A stretch of DNA of 64,000 bases from the NCBI GenBank assembly GCA_011032825.1, contig JAADJZ010000004.1, positions 620,001-684,000 of the forward strand, given 5' to 3'. Below, piece after piece: positions 54,866 to 64,000 of the stretch. Source of the DNA: Massariosphaeria phaeospora (Eukaryota; Ascomycota; Dothideomycetes; Pleosporales). Position numbers and translations under genes: made by a program. Below the pieces are notes generated by a model. That model had not been told where the DNA came from, made no database searches, and saw only the letters and a list, made by a program, of their open reading frames with translations. Each line of letters begins with the position of its first letter. The first letter of the stretch is position 1.

Positions 54866-55638
54866 ACGTCTGTATGTGGTAGCAATTAAATGTGTATATG
54901 TGTCAAGAATAAACGACTGAATAAAAAAGGGAATGAACTACAGAATAAAACACAGGCAGGAAAAGAGTGAAATTGAGTGAAGGTTAACAAGTTCCAGGCC
55001 ATTATCATATATAGAAACAATCCCAGATCCGACCCTGAGTTGGATCGTGTTGGAATCCAGCCTTACCGGCGCTCCGTGGGTAGTTGCTGTGAGGGATCAT
55101 GGCTATGACAAGCCGTCAAACTTTCCCAGACGGGCCGTTTGAGACGTGCACCATTGCCCAAGTCCCGTATCGGCAGCACCGGGCGTGAACTAAGTACGCA
55201 TCTAGAAATATTAGTTGTTGGGATGTGACAAAGCAAGAAATCAACGGCTTAGATGAGTGACAATTGAGTCAAAAGCAATGGAGCGCCAAATGGGGGCCCT
55301 TGCTGTGGCTATTCGCGGTGCCCGCCTTGATCTCCGCTAGTTATACGAGTAAGGGACAAAATATTGCAAGGACTGTGCAGATGTTGATGCTGAACTGGAA
55401 AGTTTCGCGGCTTGTGATGAGCTTTGTTTGTTGATGTTGAACACCTGCAGCAAGTAAGTCAAGCTTGAGATGTCAACAGCTTGGTAATGTAGACTCCACA
55501 CATAGTATTCGACAGCTTCCAATGCCAGATTACACATGTGGCCAAACTATCAGCTCAGAAGTGAAGCTGTGATGACAGTCGAATTGGAGAATCCGGCATA
55601 AGGTGAACTGGGTGTCGCGTGTTTGTTCATAGCGTCTC

Positions 55639-55663
55639 AGAGAGAGTTCGCGCGAGCAGCTCA
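55639..55663. repeat. 25-bp sequence shared with 34398-34422
   Basis: AGAGAGAGTTCGCGCGAGCAGCTCA, one mismatch to the other copy. Here it is flanked on both sides by CATAGCGTCTCA. Confidence 0.75.
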
Positions 55664-55948
55664 TAGCGGATCATAGCGTCTCATGGTGAGGTACTAGTTA
55701 ACGATCGCTGCGCAGACCTTGCAGAGCGCCTGCATTTCGGTAATGGCGGCGGAGAGCCGAGCGGAGGATGGAGGGGGTTGGGAGTGTTTGGGTTCCGCTT
55801 CCACGCGTGTAGATAAGCTTCTGCACGGACCCGATCTTGCCAAAAATAGGGGCCTGCGTTGATCCTCCGACCACAGCGCCCGACCGGGCTCTGTTTCATC
55901 CAGACCAATTCCAACAGCAAAGCCCACACGAACGAGGAACCTCTGAGA

Positions 55949-56144
55949 AAGTTTTCGCAAAGCTCAAACTTGTTGCGGAGAGCCTCATTTGTTTTGAGGA
56001 ACCTCTGGATCCGCACGAAATAACGAAGTTGAGATTGAGGTCATCCGACATCAAAAGAATCTTTGCTCAGCTCTATCCACCCAATCTGGTTAGGTTGTTT
56101 CGCGATCGGCAGGGCCCAATAAAGTTTGAGCTTTGCGAAAACTT
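55949..56144. repeat. perfect 23-bp inverted repeat, 150-base spacer
   Basis: Arms at 55949-55971 and 56122-56144 are exact reverse complements. Both arms can be read outward as KFELCEN followed by FL or LL. The pair may be two inverted fragments of one coding sequence rather than a structural hairpin. Confidence 0.8.
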
Positions 56145-57018
56145 GCTGCGCGTGCTCAGGCATCTTTGTATTTTGATCGACCACGTCATCCAAAACTAGA
56201 ACTTCATCGTGAGCTGTACCAAAGACCACAACGTAGATATTTAGTTAGGCTGCTGCATACTCCCTTAACTCCGCGATCTGGGCTTTTGATGGGCAACGCG
56301 CCATCTGGCGGTGACTGCTTCGCAGTTTCTGGGGCTCTGAAGGTACTTAGTCTGCAACAAAAGTAAGTGGGCTTCAACTCTTACTATACATTTTGCGACA
56401 TCCTTTTTGAGCACGTCGAGTTCCTACCATTAACTTGGTTTGCAATATAAATGTATAAAGCGAATCATCAGCACTGCGGAGCCGTCGGCATCAGAATGCT
56501 GCGTTGGCGCAGTTCTAGGTGTAACTCCGGACTGACTGAGCACAAATATGATGCTCGCTCGCCGTGTATCCATGGTGAAGGTATACACGCATGTTTTCCT
56601 CCAGATGATCCGGCGGAGAGTGTCGGGCCTCGAGCCCATCTTTCGTTTCTCTAAGGTGGACTCACAAATTCACGGTCAACTCAATCTCCTAGCGACGATG
56701 GGGCGTCAATCCCACGTGTCATCCTTCGCTTGGGAGATTCTATAGATACCTAGGTCATCATTGTATAGTCGAACGTCTCGCTTTTTCTCGCAAACCTAGA
56801 ACTATGGCTCGCTTGCCAGAGTAAGAATCAACACGTAGAGTTTCGGCACAGCGTAGTGCATTGGCGCTACTGGCGGATCTTAGTTTACGGCAGGAGTAGG
56901 TGTAAAGTGGGATTTCTCATCATCTAGTATGCGGAAGTGAAAGCAATTGCCTCTATTGTCTAACTAGATTATACGAGCGTGGACGTTTGCCACTTTTTTC
57001 GACCCGCTGTGTTCGGGT

Positions 57019-58698
57019 CTAGCACTCTGACCTCCATTCTTCATCCAATGCGTTCAGTTCCACGAACATGATTGATTGTCCCTCTTCAGTTAGTAACCAA
57101 TCCGAGTCCAGGCCCAAACAATCCATAACTTTAGCCTTCATCTCTTGCGCACATCCGCTGAAATGTGTTGCCATTTCAATGCCCATCGGTCCATGCCTTG
57201 CCAGTTCCTTAGCGAGAGTGTTGAGTTGCTGTTCGTCGAAGACGTCGTCAACGTGGTCGAAGTCTATAGCATCGTGGATGAGGTAATCGAAACTAATGCC
57301 GCAGAAGAAGGCAAAGTCATCTTTCATTTTCCAAAATTGAAGCGGCAAAGGCGCATTCCACTTCATATGGTCATACACGAGATGGACGTATTGAAGTAGG
57401 GATTCGCAGTATAATTTTATTGTAGGGCGACTCTTCAAGTCAAGAATCGTCTCGTTAACTGCACCCGGTGCGGTCCATGGGCTCAAGCTGAGGCATAAGT
57501 ACACAAGGTTTGGCGGAAGAACGTCTAGCATTCGTAGATAAGAAGTTTGTGTACATTCTGCAATAGTCGTTGACGAAGGCGTACCCATCAGAAGCATGAA
57601 AGGAGCGATTAGTGCATCGAGTGCATCGAGTTTTTTGAACGAATCCAAAGGTGCGTATCGATAGTGCTCGTCGTGACGAAGGAACGTATCGTGAGGTTCC
57701 AGTTCCAGAGTCGTCAGCGATGAACTATGTTGTTCAACAGCCGACATAATCTCAGCACACCATGCTCGTGACTCATCGGCGGTCTTGATGGGCATGTGTG
57801 CATCCGGCCATTTGCTTTCTTCCACGCGGTGGCACTTGAAGACAGACAGGGCCTTGCAAGAACGGATCATATGCGCGATGAATAAACCCGGAGCTTCGAC
57901 ATGGGTGAGCTGAAGTTCCTCCAGGTCAGATGCCACATTTGACACTGGCCATAACTGAGGTTCGACTTCAGTAGACTCTTGAGCCAACCCGTCTACGTGC
58001 AGAAGCCGTAGTCGCGGTAAGCAGAATAGGTATAATATAGCGGGGCTGCAGGACATATCGAATCTAATCTGGAGCGTTCTCAGTCTGGTGTACAAGGCCG
58101 GTGCCTGAGGATTCGCTCTCAAAGCTCGTGCAGCCTCGACAATTGGCAAAAGCCAGATTGGAACTTGATCGATTGGTGTGACATGAGCGTATTGAGTGCA
58201 CTCCATTTTCAAACTCTCCAGGTTGGGCGCCTAAGCCACCAGTATAGCAACATGCAATTGGAGGATGTCGTGCTCGAGGATTTTTGCGACATCTGCCCGT
58301 TCTAGTACGGGGATGCGGCGAAGGTCCGCTTCGATGTCCGCTCTGGATCGTCCATGAAAATGACGGTGGCAGTACGGGCCATCTTGTAGCACCCGTATGT
58401 GTTTGATGGCTTGACGAATGGACGCATCGTCAATAAGGCGACTCAGCACAATACAATTTGGCCGACTGTATTGCGCCCAGTGATGTTTGTACAAGCTCTG
58501 TCTCGCGATGGGCAGGAGTAATTTGCACGTTCGTGCCAGAGCGGCTAGTGCACGATAAGACTTTGGGTAATCCCAAACGTTGTCTGGGTCGAAGTCTGGC
58601 TGCTCTCTAACCATAGGGTGTACCTCGTCGTGAGGCTGCAGGTGGTCGAACACCTCGTAAAGAAGTTCCGCGGATAGTGATAGAAGACCAGCCATCAT
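57019..58698 (-). pseudogene. F-box/LRR-like protein with one in-frame stop
   Basis: ATG 58698 begins MMAGLLSLSAELLYEVFDHL, an F-box-like start, followed by SYRALAALARTCKLLLPIAR. The frame runs for 559 codons to TAG 57019. It is broken only by TAG 58231-58233, after LQLHVAILVA and before APNLESLKMECTQYAHV, a junction where relatives read straight on into PNLESL. No intron of usable length removes the stop. CAG or TGG to TAG would explain it. The C-terminal part is Leu-rich (LRTLQIRFDM, LPRLRLLHVD, LEELQLTHVE). If translated from the second half alone it would lack the F-box. It shares a short divergent promoter with the SDR gene at 58916. Confidence 0.75.
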
Positions 58699-58915
58699 GA
58701 GGTGGATTTCGAGAAGCGAAAAGAGTCGCGCTGTGTTTGTGGTCGGTCCGACTCGGTCGGTCGCTAGGCGGGCGCTAAAGTGCCAAGAGCCACGATCACG
58801 TCGCGCCTTCACGTGCAGCCTGAAACTGTCGGGAGTGACCCGCGTCCGGTCGACGATTTCTTCGGCTACCCTAACTGCTTCTCTTGTCCTGGCTTTCGGC
58901 TCGACTACCTACACC
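58699..58915. promoter_or_regulatory. divergent promoter between two broken genes
   Basis: 217 bases separate the outward-facing ATGs of the F-box (58698, minus) and SDR (58916, plus) genes. No TATA box is clear. Confidence 0.45.
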
Positions 58916-59767
58916 ATGTTCGCAACCCCCTCCTTGCACTTCAAACCCCTCCGTGTTCTCGTCACTGGTGGAGCTCGGGGCATTGGCCGCGGTCTCTTCC
59001 GCCATTTCGTGTGTGCGGGGCATGACGTAATCATGCTCGATTCCAACCAGGTTGAACTTGACCATGTCCGGGCCGATGTCGAAAAATGGGCAATACCTGC
59101 TCAAAGAGGGACATGTGTCACCATGGAATGCGATTTACGCAATCGTGAAGCGATCAAAGAGGTGGTTCAGGGGACAGGGCGCATCTTCCACGGAGAATTG
59201 GACGTACTCATCAACAACGCTTTCGCAACACCACATATATGGTCTAAAGCCAGGGCTATGGATGATCCCAGCGAAGACATAATGGCAGAGTGAGATGAGA
59301 AGGTCGCTGTTGGCCTAACTGCGCCCTTCATGCTGAGCAGGCTGTGCGTCCCACTTCTCATGCAGGGCGGGGGTGATAAACGCCCGGGGTGCATAATCAA
59401 CATGTCTTCGACACGCGCCTATCAATCAGAGATGGATCATGAAGCCTATTCCGCCATCAAAGCAGGTATGCTCGGACTCACGCAATCCACGGCTGTATCC
59501 CTCGGCCACAGACACAAGATTCGTGTCAATGCGATCATTCCAGGGTGGATCAATGTTGACAATGAGAATAAAGCTGCCGGTGAGCAGGACAAGAAGTGGG
59601 AAGAAGGTTTGACAGAACAAGACATGAAGTGGCATCCCGCCGGTAGAGTTGGCAAGGTGGAAGACATTGTGAAGGCGGTGGAGTACCTCGTAGTCTCAGA
59701 CTTCGTAACAGGGCAAGAAGTAATTGTTGACGGCGGTGTTTCAAGGAAGATGGTATATCCCGAATAG
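58916..59767 (+). pseudogene. classical SDR with one in-frame stop
   Basis: ATG 58916 starts MFATPSLHFKPLRVLVTGGA. A single frame of 283 codons ends at TAG 59765-59767 with one internal TGA at 59291-59293. SDR motifs are all in place: TGGARGIG (cofactor), NNAF, the catalytic Ser in NMSSTRAYQ, YSAIKAG (YxxxK), and NAIIPGWI. The stop falls in IMAE-stop-DEKVAVGL, where classical SDRs usually have Trp, so TGG to TGA is likely. All other conserved sites are intact, so the mutation is young or the stop is an assembly or sequencing error. The substrate is unknown. Its 3' end lies 77 bases from that of the HET gene, convergent. Confidence 0.8.
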
Positions 59768-59844
59768 TGTGATCCGTGGACTGAGCCGGTTGACGACCTT
59801 GCGAAAGTACTAGCGGATACTCTAGTTCGACTATCGATCATTTA

Positions 59845-61980
59845 CTAACCCCACCAAAAGCGTTTCCTTCGTATCTGCGATTGATCTAGAAATGGGCCAA
59901 CATGTTCGTGTTTCATTCTCAACTTTGCTATCCCGATTCGACTGGCGACTGACCCTTCCGTCAAAACAACCATTTTGAATATCACAGTCTCTTTCTTTAT
60001 CTTGACAAAGAGAAGGAGGAAATCGGGAGATATTGTCCATGTGTTCGGAGTAAAGCTACCATACCATGTCTGCCCTTGCGCAACTGATAAATGTGGATTG
60101 TCCAGGAACGAGTATTTGGTGGCTTCGTCGGCTGGAAGGCAGGGGAGACTCAGGATCACGCCTTCAACGAGCAAGAAGTTCGAGCCTAGTGTCTTGATCT
60201 CTTGAAGATATTCATCTTGATGAATATGAACAGCAGAGTCCGCGTACGGGGACTTCCATGCACTCCGGAAATGCGCAATAATCCAATCGTCGCCTGGCAG
60301 AGCGGCCGTCTTGTTGTCCCGCCAGATCAAATCAACATCCAGTCTTGTCCCTTTACACCATATGTGAAGAGGGGGCTGTATATTTTGTTCTAAGCGTGAC
60401 AGCTCCCGGTTTTCGGTTCGACTGGACATCTTCACCTTCTGCTGCATATTCCAACCGACCCAGCTCCAGCTCGGTAGTCCTGGTATCGTCCGTCTTGTGG
60501 AGACAACGTTTCTCCTCCTCGATAACCCATAGCCAAGAAACTCTCTCCACAGCAGCGCATTACGAAGGTCCACTCGAGGCAAGCCCCACAAGAATCCATC
60601 CGGAAAAATCGTCCGCTGGAACCGGCGCAGCAGCGCTGAAATGGCGATCAAAGCATCAGAATCCTTAGAAAGGCTCCTCGATACGTACGCGGCCACAGCT
60701 TCGTTGTATATATCTGTTCGCTGTCTAACGTTCAATTCCGCAGGCACAATTGGAGTAAGATAATTACGAGTGGGCCAAAATACGCTGTTGTTAATGAGTT
60801 CATCATCATCAGCCTCGGTGATGGGCTCAGTGGGTGCTATGCCAAAAGACGTCGAATCGTGCAAGTCTTCGCTGCAGAACATTTCACTACATCGGAAATA
60901 GACTTGATGGCGAGTGAAGAAGATGCAACGCGCTGACAGTGCGCCTTCCTGGAACGTCCAGCCTCTCGTCATCCATACGGAACGCTCTATATGTGTTGTG
61001 AAGTCGGGACAGCGTGAAACGAGCTTGTTGCCTGCAAAATTTGCGATGATTTGCGGCTGTCTTGGAAGTTCGGGTGCGACTCCAGCGAGGCCTGCAGCTG
61101 CATGCGAGCCGTCAAGGGCCACGAGCGTGGCGATCGCGCCTTCGTAGATGGCATCCATGATTGCAATCTGGGTGTGTTTTTCCGCCTCGTTTTGCTGATC
61201 TATGCATATCGAATCGATCCAAATGTATGACAGTCCCAAACGGGCGACAACCGTGATAGCATCACGAATGGTTGCGGGCAAGTCTGATGGCAGCTCCCCG
61301 TCACGATCAATGGGCGTGGAGGGTGCTCCACCCCACACATAGCTCAGCGCGACGTAGTCATCCCCTCGATATTTCACCAGGCGTTTCGTGTTTACATCGA
61401 TGAGAGTAGTGTTGTAAAGCTCATCGGATTTTAGTGAAAAACAGCGAGGATGATTGGCAACGCAGTAGTTCAACCATGTGGAGATAGCGACATAGTCTGG
61501 CTCGTGTCCAAGAGCGCGTACAGAATATTTAGCAGGCCGATCCGGGCAGTATGGCACACCAAAAGTTTGGTTATTTTTCCCTTTCCCGAAATATTCGACA
61601 TCAGCCAGCTCTGCATTGCTGGCATCGTTCCGATGAAGTCCAAAAGAGTCGACGCAAAACAACAAATCTTGTTGCATTTCTCCTAAGGCCGCAGGACGTT
61701 TCCCCGCTTGCCAGACACTCGACGCGCGAAGACGATATTCGGTAATGCTGTTTATCTGCATCGATCGGCCGCAAGTCATACACTTTACATCATCAGCTCC
61801 CTCTTGTGCAGAAGAGCTGGAGCCAAAGAACCGACTCTGAACGATTGCAGCAGAGGTGTTCTTGACATCGTTCGTATTTGGATACGCACGGTAGGCTTGT
61901 TCTGCAGAATCTTTGGCTTCGGTGTTGGCGATGTTCGAATCCCATCCAGACCTGACGCACTCCGTACACACAAAGTCCAT
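59845..61980 (-). CDS. HET-domain (heterokaryon incompatibility) protein
   Basis: A single exon of 711 aa starts at ATG 61980. The HET domain spans about residues 205-350 with its three blocks: YVALSYVWG (209-217), YIWIDSICIDQ (252-262) and MTRGWTFQE (337-345). Before it, two Cys pairs, C5-x2-C8 and C67-x2-C70, could bind zinc. PAKYSVRALGHEPDYVAIST leads in. The C-terminal half contains LPSWSWVGW, common in large fungal HET proteins. HET domains trigger cell death on contact between incompatible hyphae when activated by a partner, and are a TIR-like fold. No partner gene (NLR or het-s-like) is adjacent. The frame is fully open, unlike both neighbours on its right-hand side. Confidence 0.92.
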   Translation of the reverse strand: MDFVCTECVRSGWDSNIANTEAKDSAEQAYRAYPNTNDVKNTSAAIVQSRFFGSSSSAQEGADDVKCMTCGRSMQINSITEYRLRASSVWQAGKRPAALGEMQQDLLFCVDSFGLHRNDASNAELADVEYFGKGKNNQTFGVPYCPDRPAKYSVRALGHEPDYVAISTWLNYCVANHPRCFSLKSDELYNTTLIDVNTKRLVKYRGDDYVALSYVWGGAPSTPIDRDGELPSDLPATIRDAITVVARLGLSYIWIDSICIDQQNEAEKHTQIAIMDAIYEGAIATLVALDGSHAAAGLAGVAPELPRQPQIIANFAGNKLVSRCPDFTTHIERSVWMTRGWTFQEGALSARCIFFTRHQVYFRCSEMFCSEDLHDSTSFGIAPTEPITEADDDELINNSVFWPTRNYLTPIVPAELNVRQRTDIYNEAVAAYVSRSLSKDSDALIAISALLRRFQRTIFPDGFLWGLPRVDLRNALLWREFLGYGLSRRRNVVSTRRTIPGLPSWSWVGWNMQQKVKMSSRTENRELSRLEQNIQPPLHIWCKGTRLDVDLIWRDNKTAALPGDDWIIAHFRSAWKSPYADSAVHIHQDEYLQEIKTLGSNFLLVEGVILSLPCLPADEATKYSFLDNPHLSVAQGQTWYGSFTPNTWTISPDFLLLFVKIKKETVIFKMVVLTEGSVASRIGIAKLRMKHEHVGPFLDQSQIRRKRFWWG

Positions 61981-62419
61981 GCTAAGATAGGTTCGACAGT
62001 CGGACCGTCTAGAGATTGGGAGCTAGAGAAGGTTTAGGATAGTTGAAGATGGAATGCATTAGGGCCAGGTCTAGGCAAAGTTTTGCGGAACCTAAGACTG
62101 GAAAAGCCGCTCTCGCAGAAACCCGCAGGGTGCCTGAACCTGATTATGCACGACTTCTCATGGGGTGTGTTGGCACTACCGATGATTGGTGTTCTCTGCA
62201 TTCGCACGTGGGGGCCAACATGAGCTTTCGAGATCACCGCAGTGTATATGCGGTATTGCGGCATTGGTATCGAGATGGCACAGGCAGAGAGCGATAAAAA
62301 CAAACTCGGTCAATGCTGCATAAAATTGGGAAAAATTCGACGCAGCTGATATCTCGTGAGGCTATCTGCACTTCAATGATATGCCGCTCTAATAGAGAAT
62401 CAAAATCCAACCAAACACT

Positions 62420-63534
62420 TCAGTTCAATACCTCTGTCACACCTGGCGCAATCCTCTCCAGTTTCTCAAATAGCTCCGCATTAGACCTCTTCTGCATCTT
62501 CCAACCTTCTTCACTTTCGATATGCGGACCATGCCTACCACCTGTCAGTACACAGCATTTGCACAGTAATGGCATGATAAACTCACGTAGCCACTCGACA
62601 GTCCCACAAGAACGCACCATGCGCACTCGTCTCGAGGTCAGGCCGAACAGCGTCCACCATGGCTATGCCTCCTTGCTCGGTAGTCCTAGACAGCAGCGAC
62701 AAGATCTTGCTCAAAAGCCACGGCATATCCTCACGGAAAATGTCGCTCTTGCACAACCCAGGCGTCATGACATTGATGACGACGTTCGACTCCGGCGTCG
62801 CGGGGCTCCGAGCTGCAATCTCGCGGACGGCGTAGAAGAGAAGAAGCTTCGATACAGGATACCTACACTCTGACATTAGCGGCAAATAGACGTCAGTAAA
62901 GGCTGCATTCAACATACCGACTACCCATATCCACACCCTCTTTCTCCCGCAATGCATCAAACAGCGGACCTGGGACTTTCGCTTCTTTCAAGGGTGCGAT
63001 ATGCATGGAGTCACTACCCACAAAGCTCAATCTTCCTGTAGTCCCGAAATCCTTTGCGCTTTGCCTCAACTTCGGCAGAACCAGTAGCCCAAGAAGGACA
63101 GCGCCAACAACATTCACCGTGATGTGTGCCTCGTCCTCTTCCAACATCTTGAACTGGTTCGACAGTATGCCCGCATTTTGCAGCACCGCATCCAGCCTAT
63201 CCAGCTTTCCAGCTCTTTCAGCAAACGCTTTGATCGAGTCGTAATTCGACAAGTCAAGTGGCCATACTTCGACCTTGGTCTTTGTGGCTTTTGTCGATTC
63301 GAGGATCTTCGCCGCGGCGGCTTCGCCCTTGGAGACAGTGCGTACAGCAAGAATCACTTTGGAGGCTCCAAGAAGCACGATATGGCGCGCAGCCTCGAAC
63401 CCGAGTCCCGTATTCGAGCCCGTGACGATGACAGTTTGGCCGGCGAAGGAGGCGGTGGGATATGCAGGACGGAGAAAGAGTTGGGAGTACAAAAGGTGGT
63501 ACGTAAACGTGAGCGCGCTCATAGGGGTCGCCAT
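62420..63534 (-). CDS. short-chain dehydrogenase/reductase, intact
   Basis: Exons 62918-63534, 62587-62862 and 62420-62534 with introns of 55 and 52 bases encode 335 aa. The N-terminus (MATPMSALTFTYHLLYSQLF, then LRPAYPTASFAGQTVIVTGS) is hydrophobic and matches the fungal retinol-dehydrogenase-like SDR group. Cofactor motif TGSNTGLG is at 38-45, NAG at 120-122, catalytic Ser in SFVGSDS near 173, Tyr207 and Lys211 in YPVSK across the first intron. The remainder includes INVMTPGLCKSD. It belongs to the same group as the relic at 2162-3263. Substrate unknown; such enzymes reduce or oxidise lipophilic alcohols and ketones. There is no metabolic cluster around it. Confidence 0.9.
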
Positions 63535-63772
63535 GACGTATTGAGCAAAAGAACAAGGGCACCAGCTCGAGGTAGTTTGTTAGAAGATATCTGAAGATAT
63601 CTCTACGACGTCGCGTCGGTTTATAAAGGCCGGCCTCTGGTGGCCTCGTTGCTGACTTTGCCTAGGGCAGAACTATAGCCGCGCCAAGTTTTATGAAGCC
63701 GAATAGCGAGGCGGCTTACAAAGCGCCGGACTTCTCCTGTGCAAGGCAGCCCGAATTCTTAGCGCGTAGGTC

Positions 63773-63963
63773 ACCATATAATCTGGTTTACATCGGATTC
63801 AAACTCAAGGCGCCCAGTCAGGGGAGATTGCGCCCACGTTAGGTAGAGTCGCTTAAATCTTACTGATAGCTAAGCAGGCCAAAAATAGCGCTGAATAATA
63901 AAAACTGACCCCGCTGGCTGGGCGCCTTGAGTTTCAATTCAATGTAAATCAGATTATACGGTA
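63773..63963. mobile_element. MITE-like element with ~44-bp TIRs
   Basis: The left end (63773 onward) reads CCATATAATCTGGTTTACAT and goes on to AAACTCAAGGCGCCCAG. The right end (to about 63961) is its inverse with about six differences, nearly all C/T or G/A. The interior of about 100 bases has no coding capacity. The size and structure fit a non-autonomous DNA element; target-site duplication is unclear. Confidence 0.75.
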
Positions 63964-64000
63964 TTTTCAGCTTGCAACCAAATCGCTTCACTGTACTCCG

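Larger units (their letters stand above)
54866..57018. other. intergenic, repeats but no supported gene
   Basis: Contains the laccase promoter at the left, the 25-bp shared sequence at 55639-55663 and a perfect 23-bp inverted repeat at 55949/56122. Open frames at 55681-56016 (minus) and 55837-56199 (plus) are without recognisable domains. Confidence 0.5.

Noticed and set aside
55681..56199. Overlapping open frames on both strands near the inverted repeat
   Set aside because: No start context, no domains; the similarity between strands is a consequence of the inverted repeat.
61920..61945. GTTCGAATCCC resembling a tRNA B box
   Set aside because: It lies inside the HET coding region and no matching A box or cloverleaf can be drawn around it.

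Overview
This window is nuclear DNA of a filamentous ascomycete fungus, most likely a dothideomycete. Genes carry short GT-AG introns of about 46-66 bases. The family content is typical of that group: F-box/ankyrin and F-box/LRR-like proteins, a HET-domain protein, DUF3176, a BBE-type oxidase, an ascomycete laccase ending in DSGL, and pogo/Fot1-like DNA transposons. The species assignment is inference only.

Layout. 1-8 kb: the 3' part of a secreted Cys-rich protein gene, a frameshifted short-chain dehydrogenase (SDR) relic, a BTB-like/coiled-coil gene and a degraded secreted-protein region. 8-18 kb: a GH28-like gene followed by three related F-box/ankyrin genes, the second with a nonsense codon. 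A degraded copy of the GH28 3' end between the first two shows that a GH28 + F-box/ankyrin unit was duplicated. A pogo-like transposon with perfect 64-bp terminal inverted repeats (TIRs) sits before the third copy. 18-35 kb: a 3 x 120-bp tandem repeat, a BBE-like flavo-oxidase, two frame-disrupted paralogues of an FGKxKG repeat family on either side of a DUF3176 membrane protein, two related F-box genes, a secreted protein and a NACHT NTPase relic.

35.8-42.8 kb is a conserved housekeeping island: AP-3 mu, a DMAC1-like (DUF4536) protein, a HAPSTR1/DUF4588-like protein, an F-box protein and a LURP-one-related protein. 43.7-48.7 kb is a transposon block: element A (truncated), then B and C, which abut and share one TA target dinucleotide. 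Their reading frames are intact but carry in-frame TAG/TAA codons, the pattern expected from repeat-induced point mutation (RIP, CpA to TpA). 48.9-52.2 kb holds an intact RBR ubiquitin ligase gene flanked by a RING-only broken copy and a 5' relic. 52.4-54.9 kb is a five-exon laccase with a long Pro/Ser/Thr-rich N-terminal extension. 57-63.6 kb: a head-to-head F-box/SDR pair, each broken by one in-frame stop, then a HET-domain gene and an intact three-exon SDR. A MITE-like inverted-repeat element lies at the right edge.

The most original observation is that all four pogo-like elements, whose end sequences differ from each other, carry a direct sub-repeat with exactly 17-bp period inside the terminal region. 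This suggests a conserved bipartite transposase-binding architecture. The window also shows recurrent gene breakage, by in-frame stops and by 14-17-bp tandem duplications, in accessory genes but not in the housekeeping island. No RNA genes, CRISPR arrays or prokaryotic features were found.
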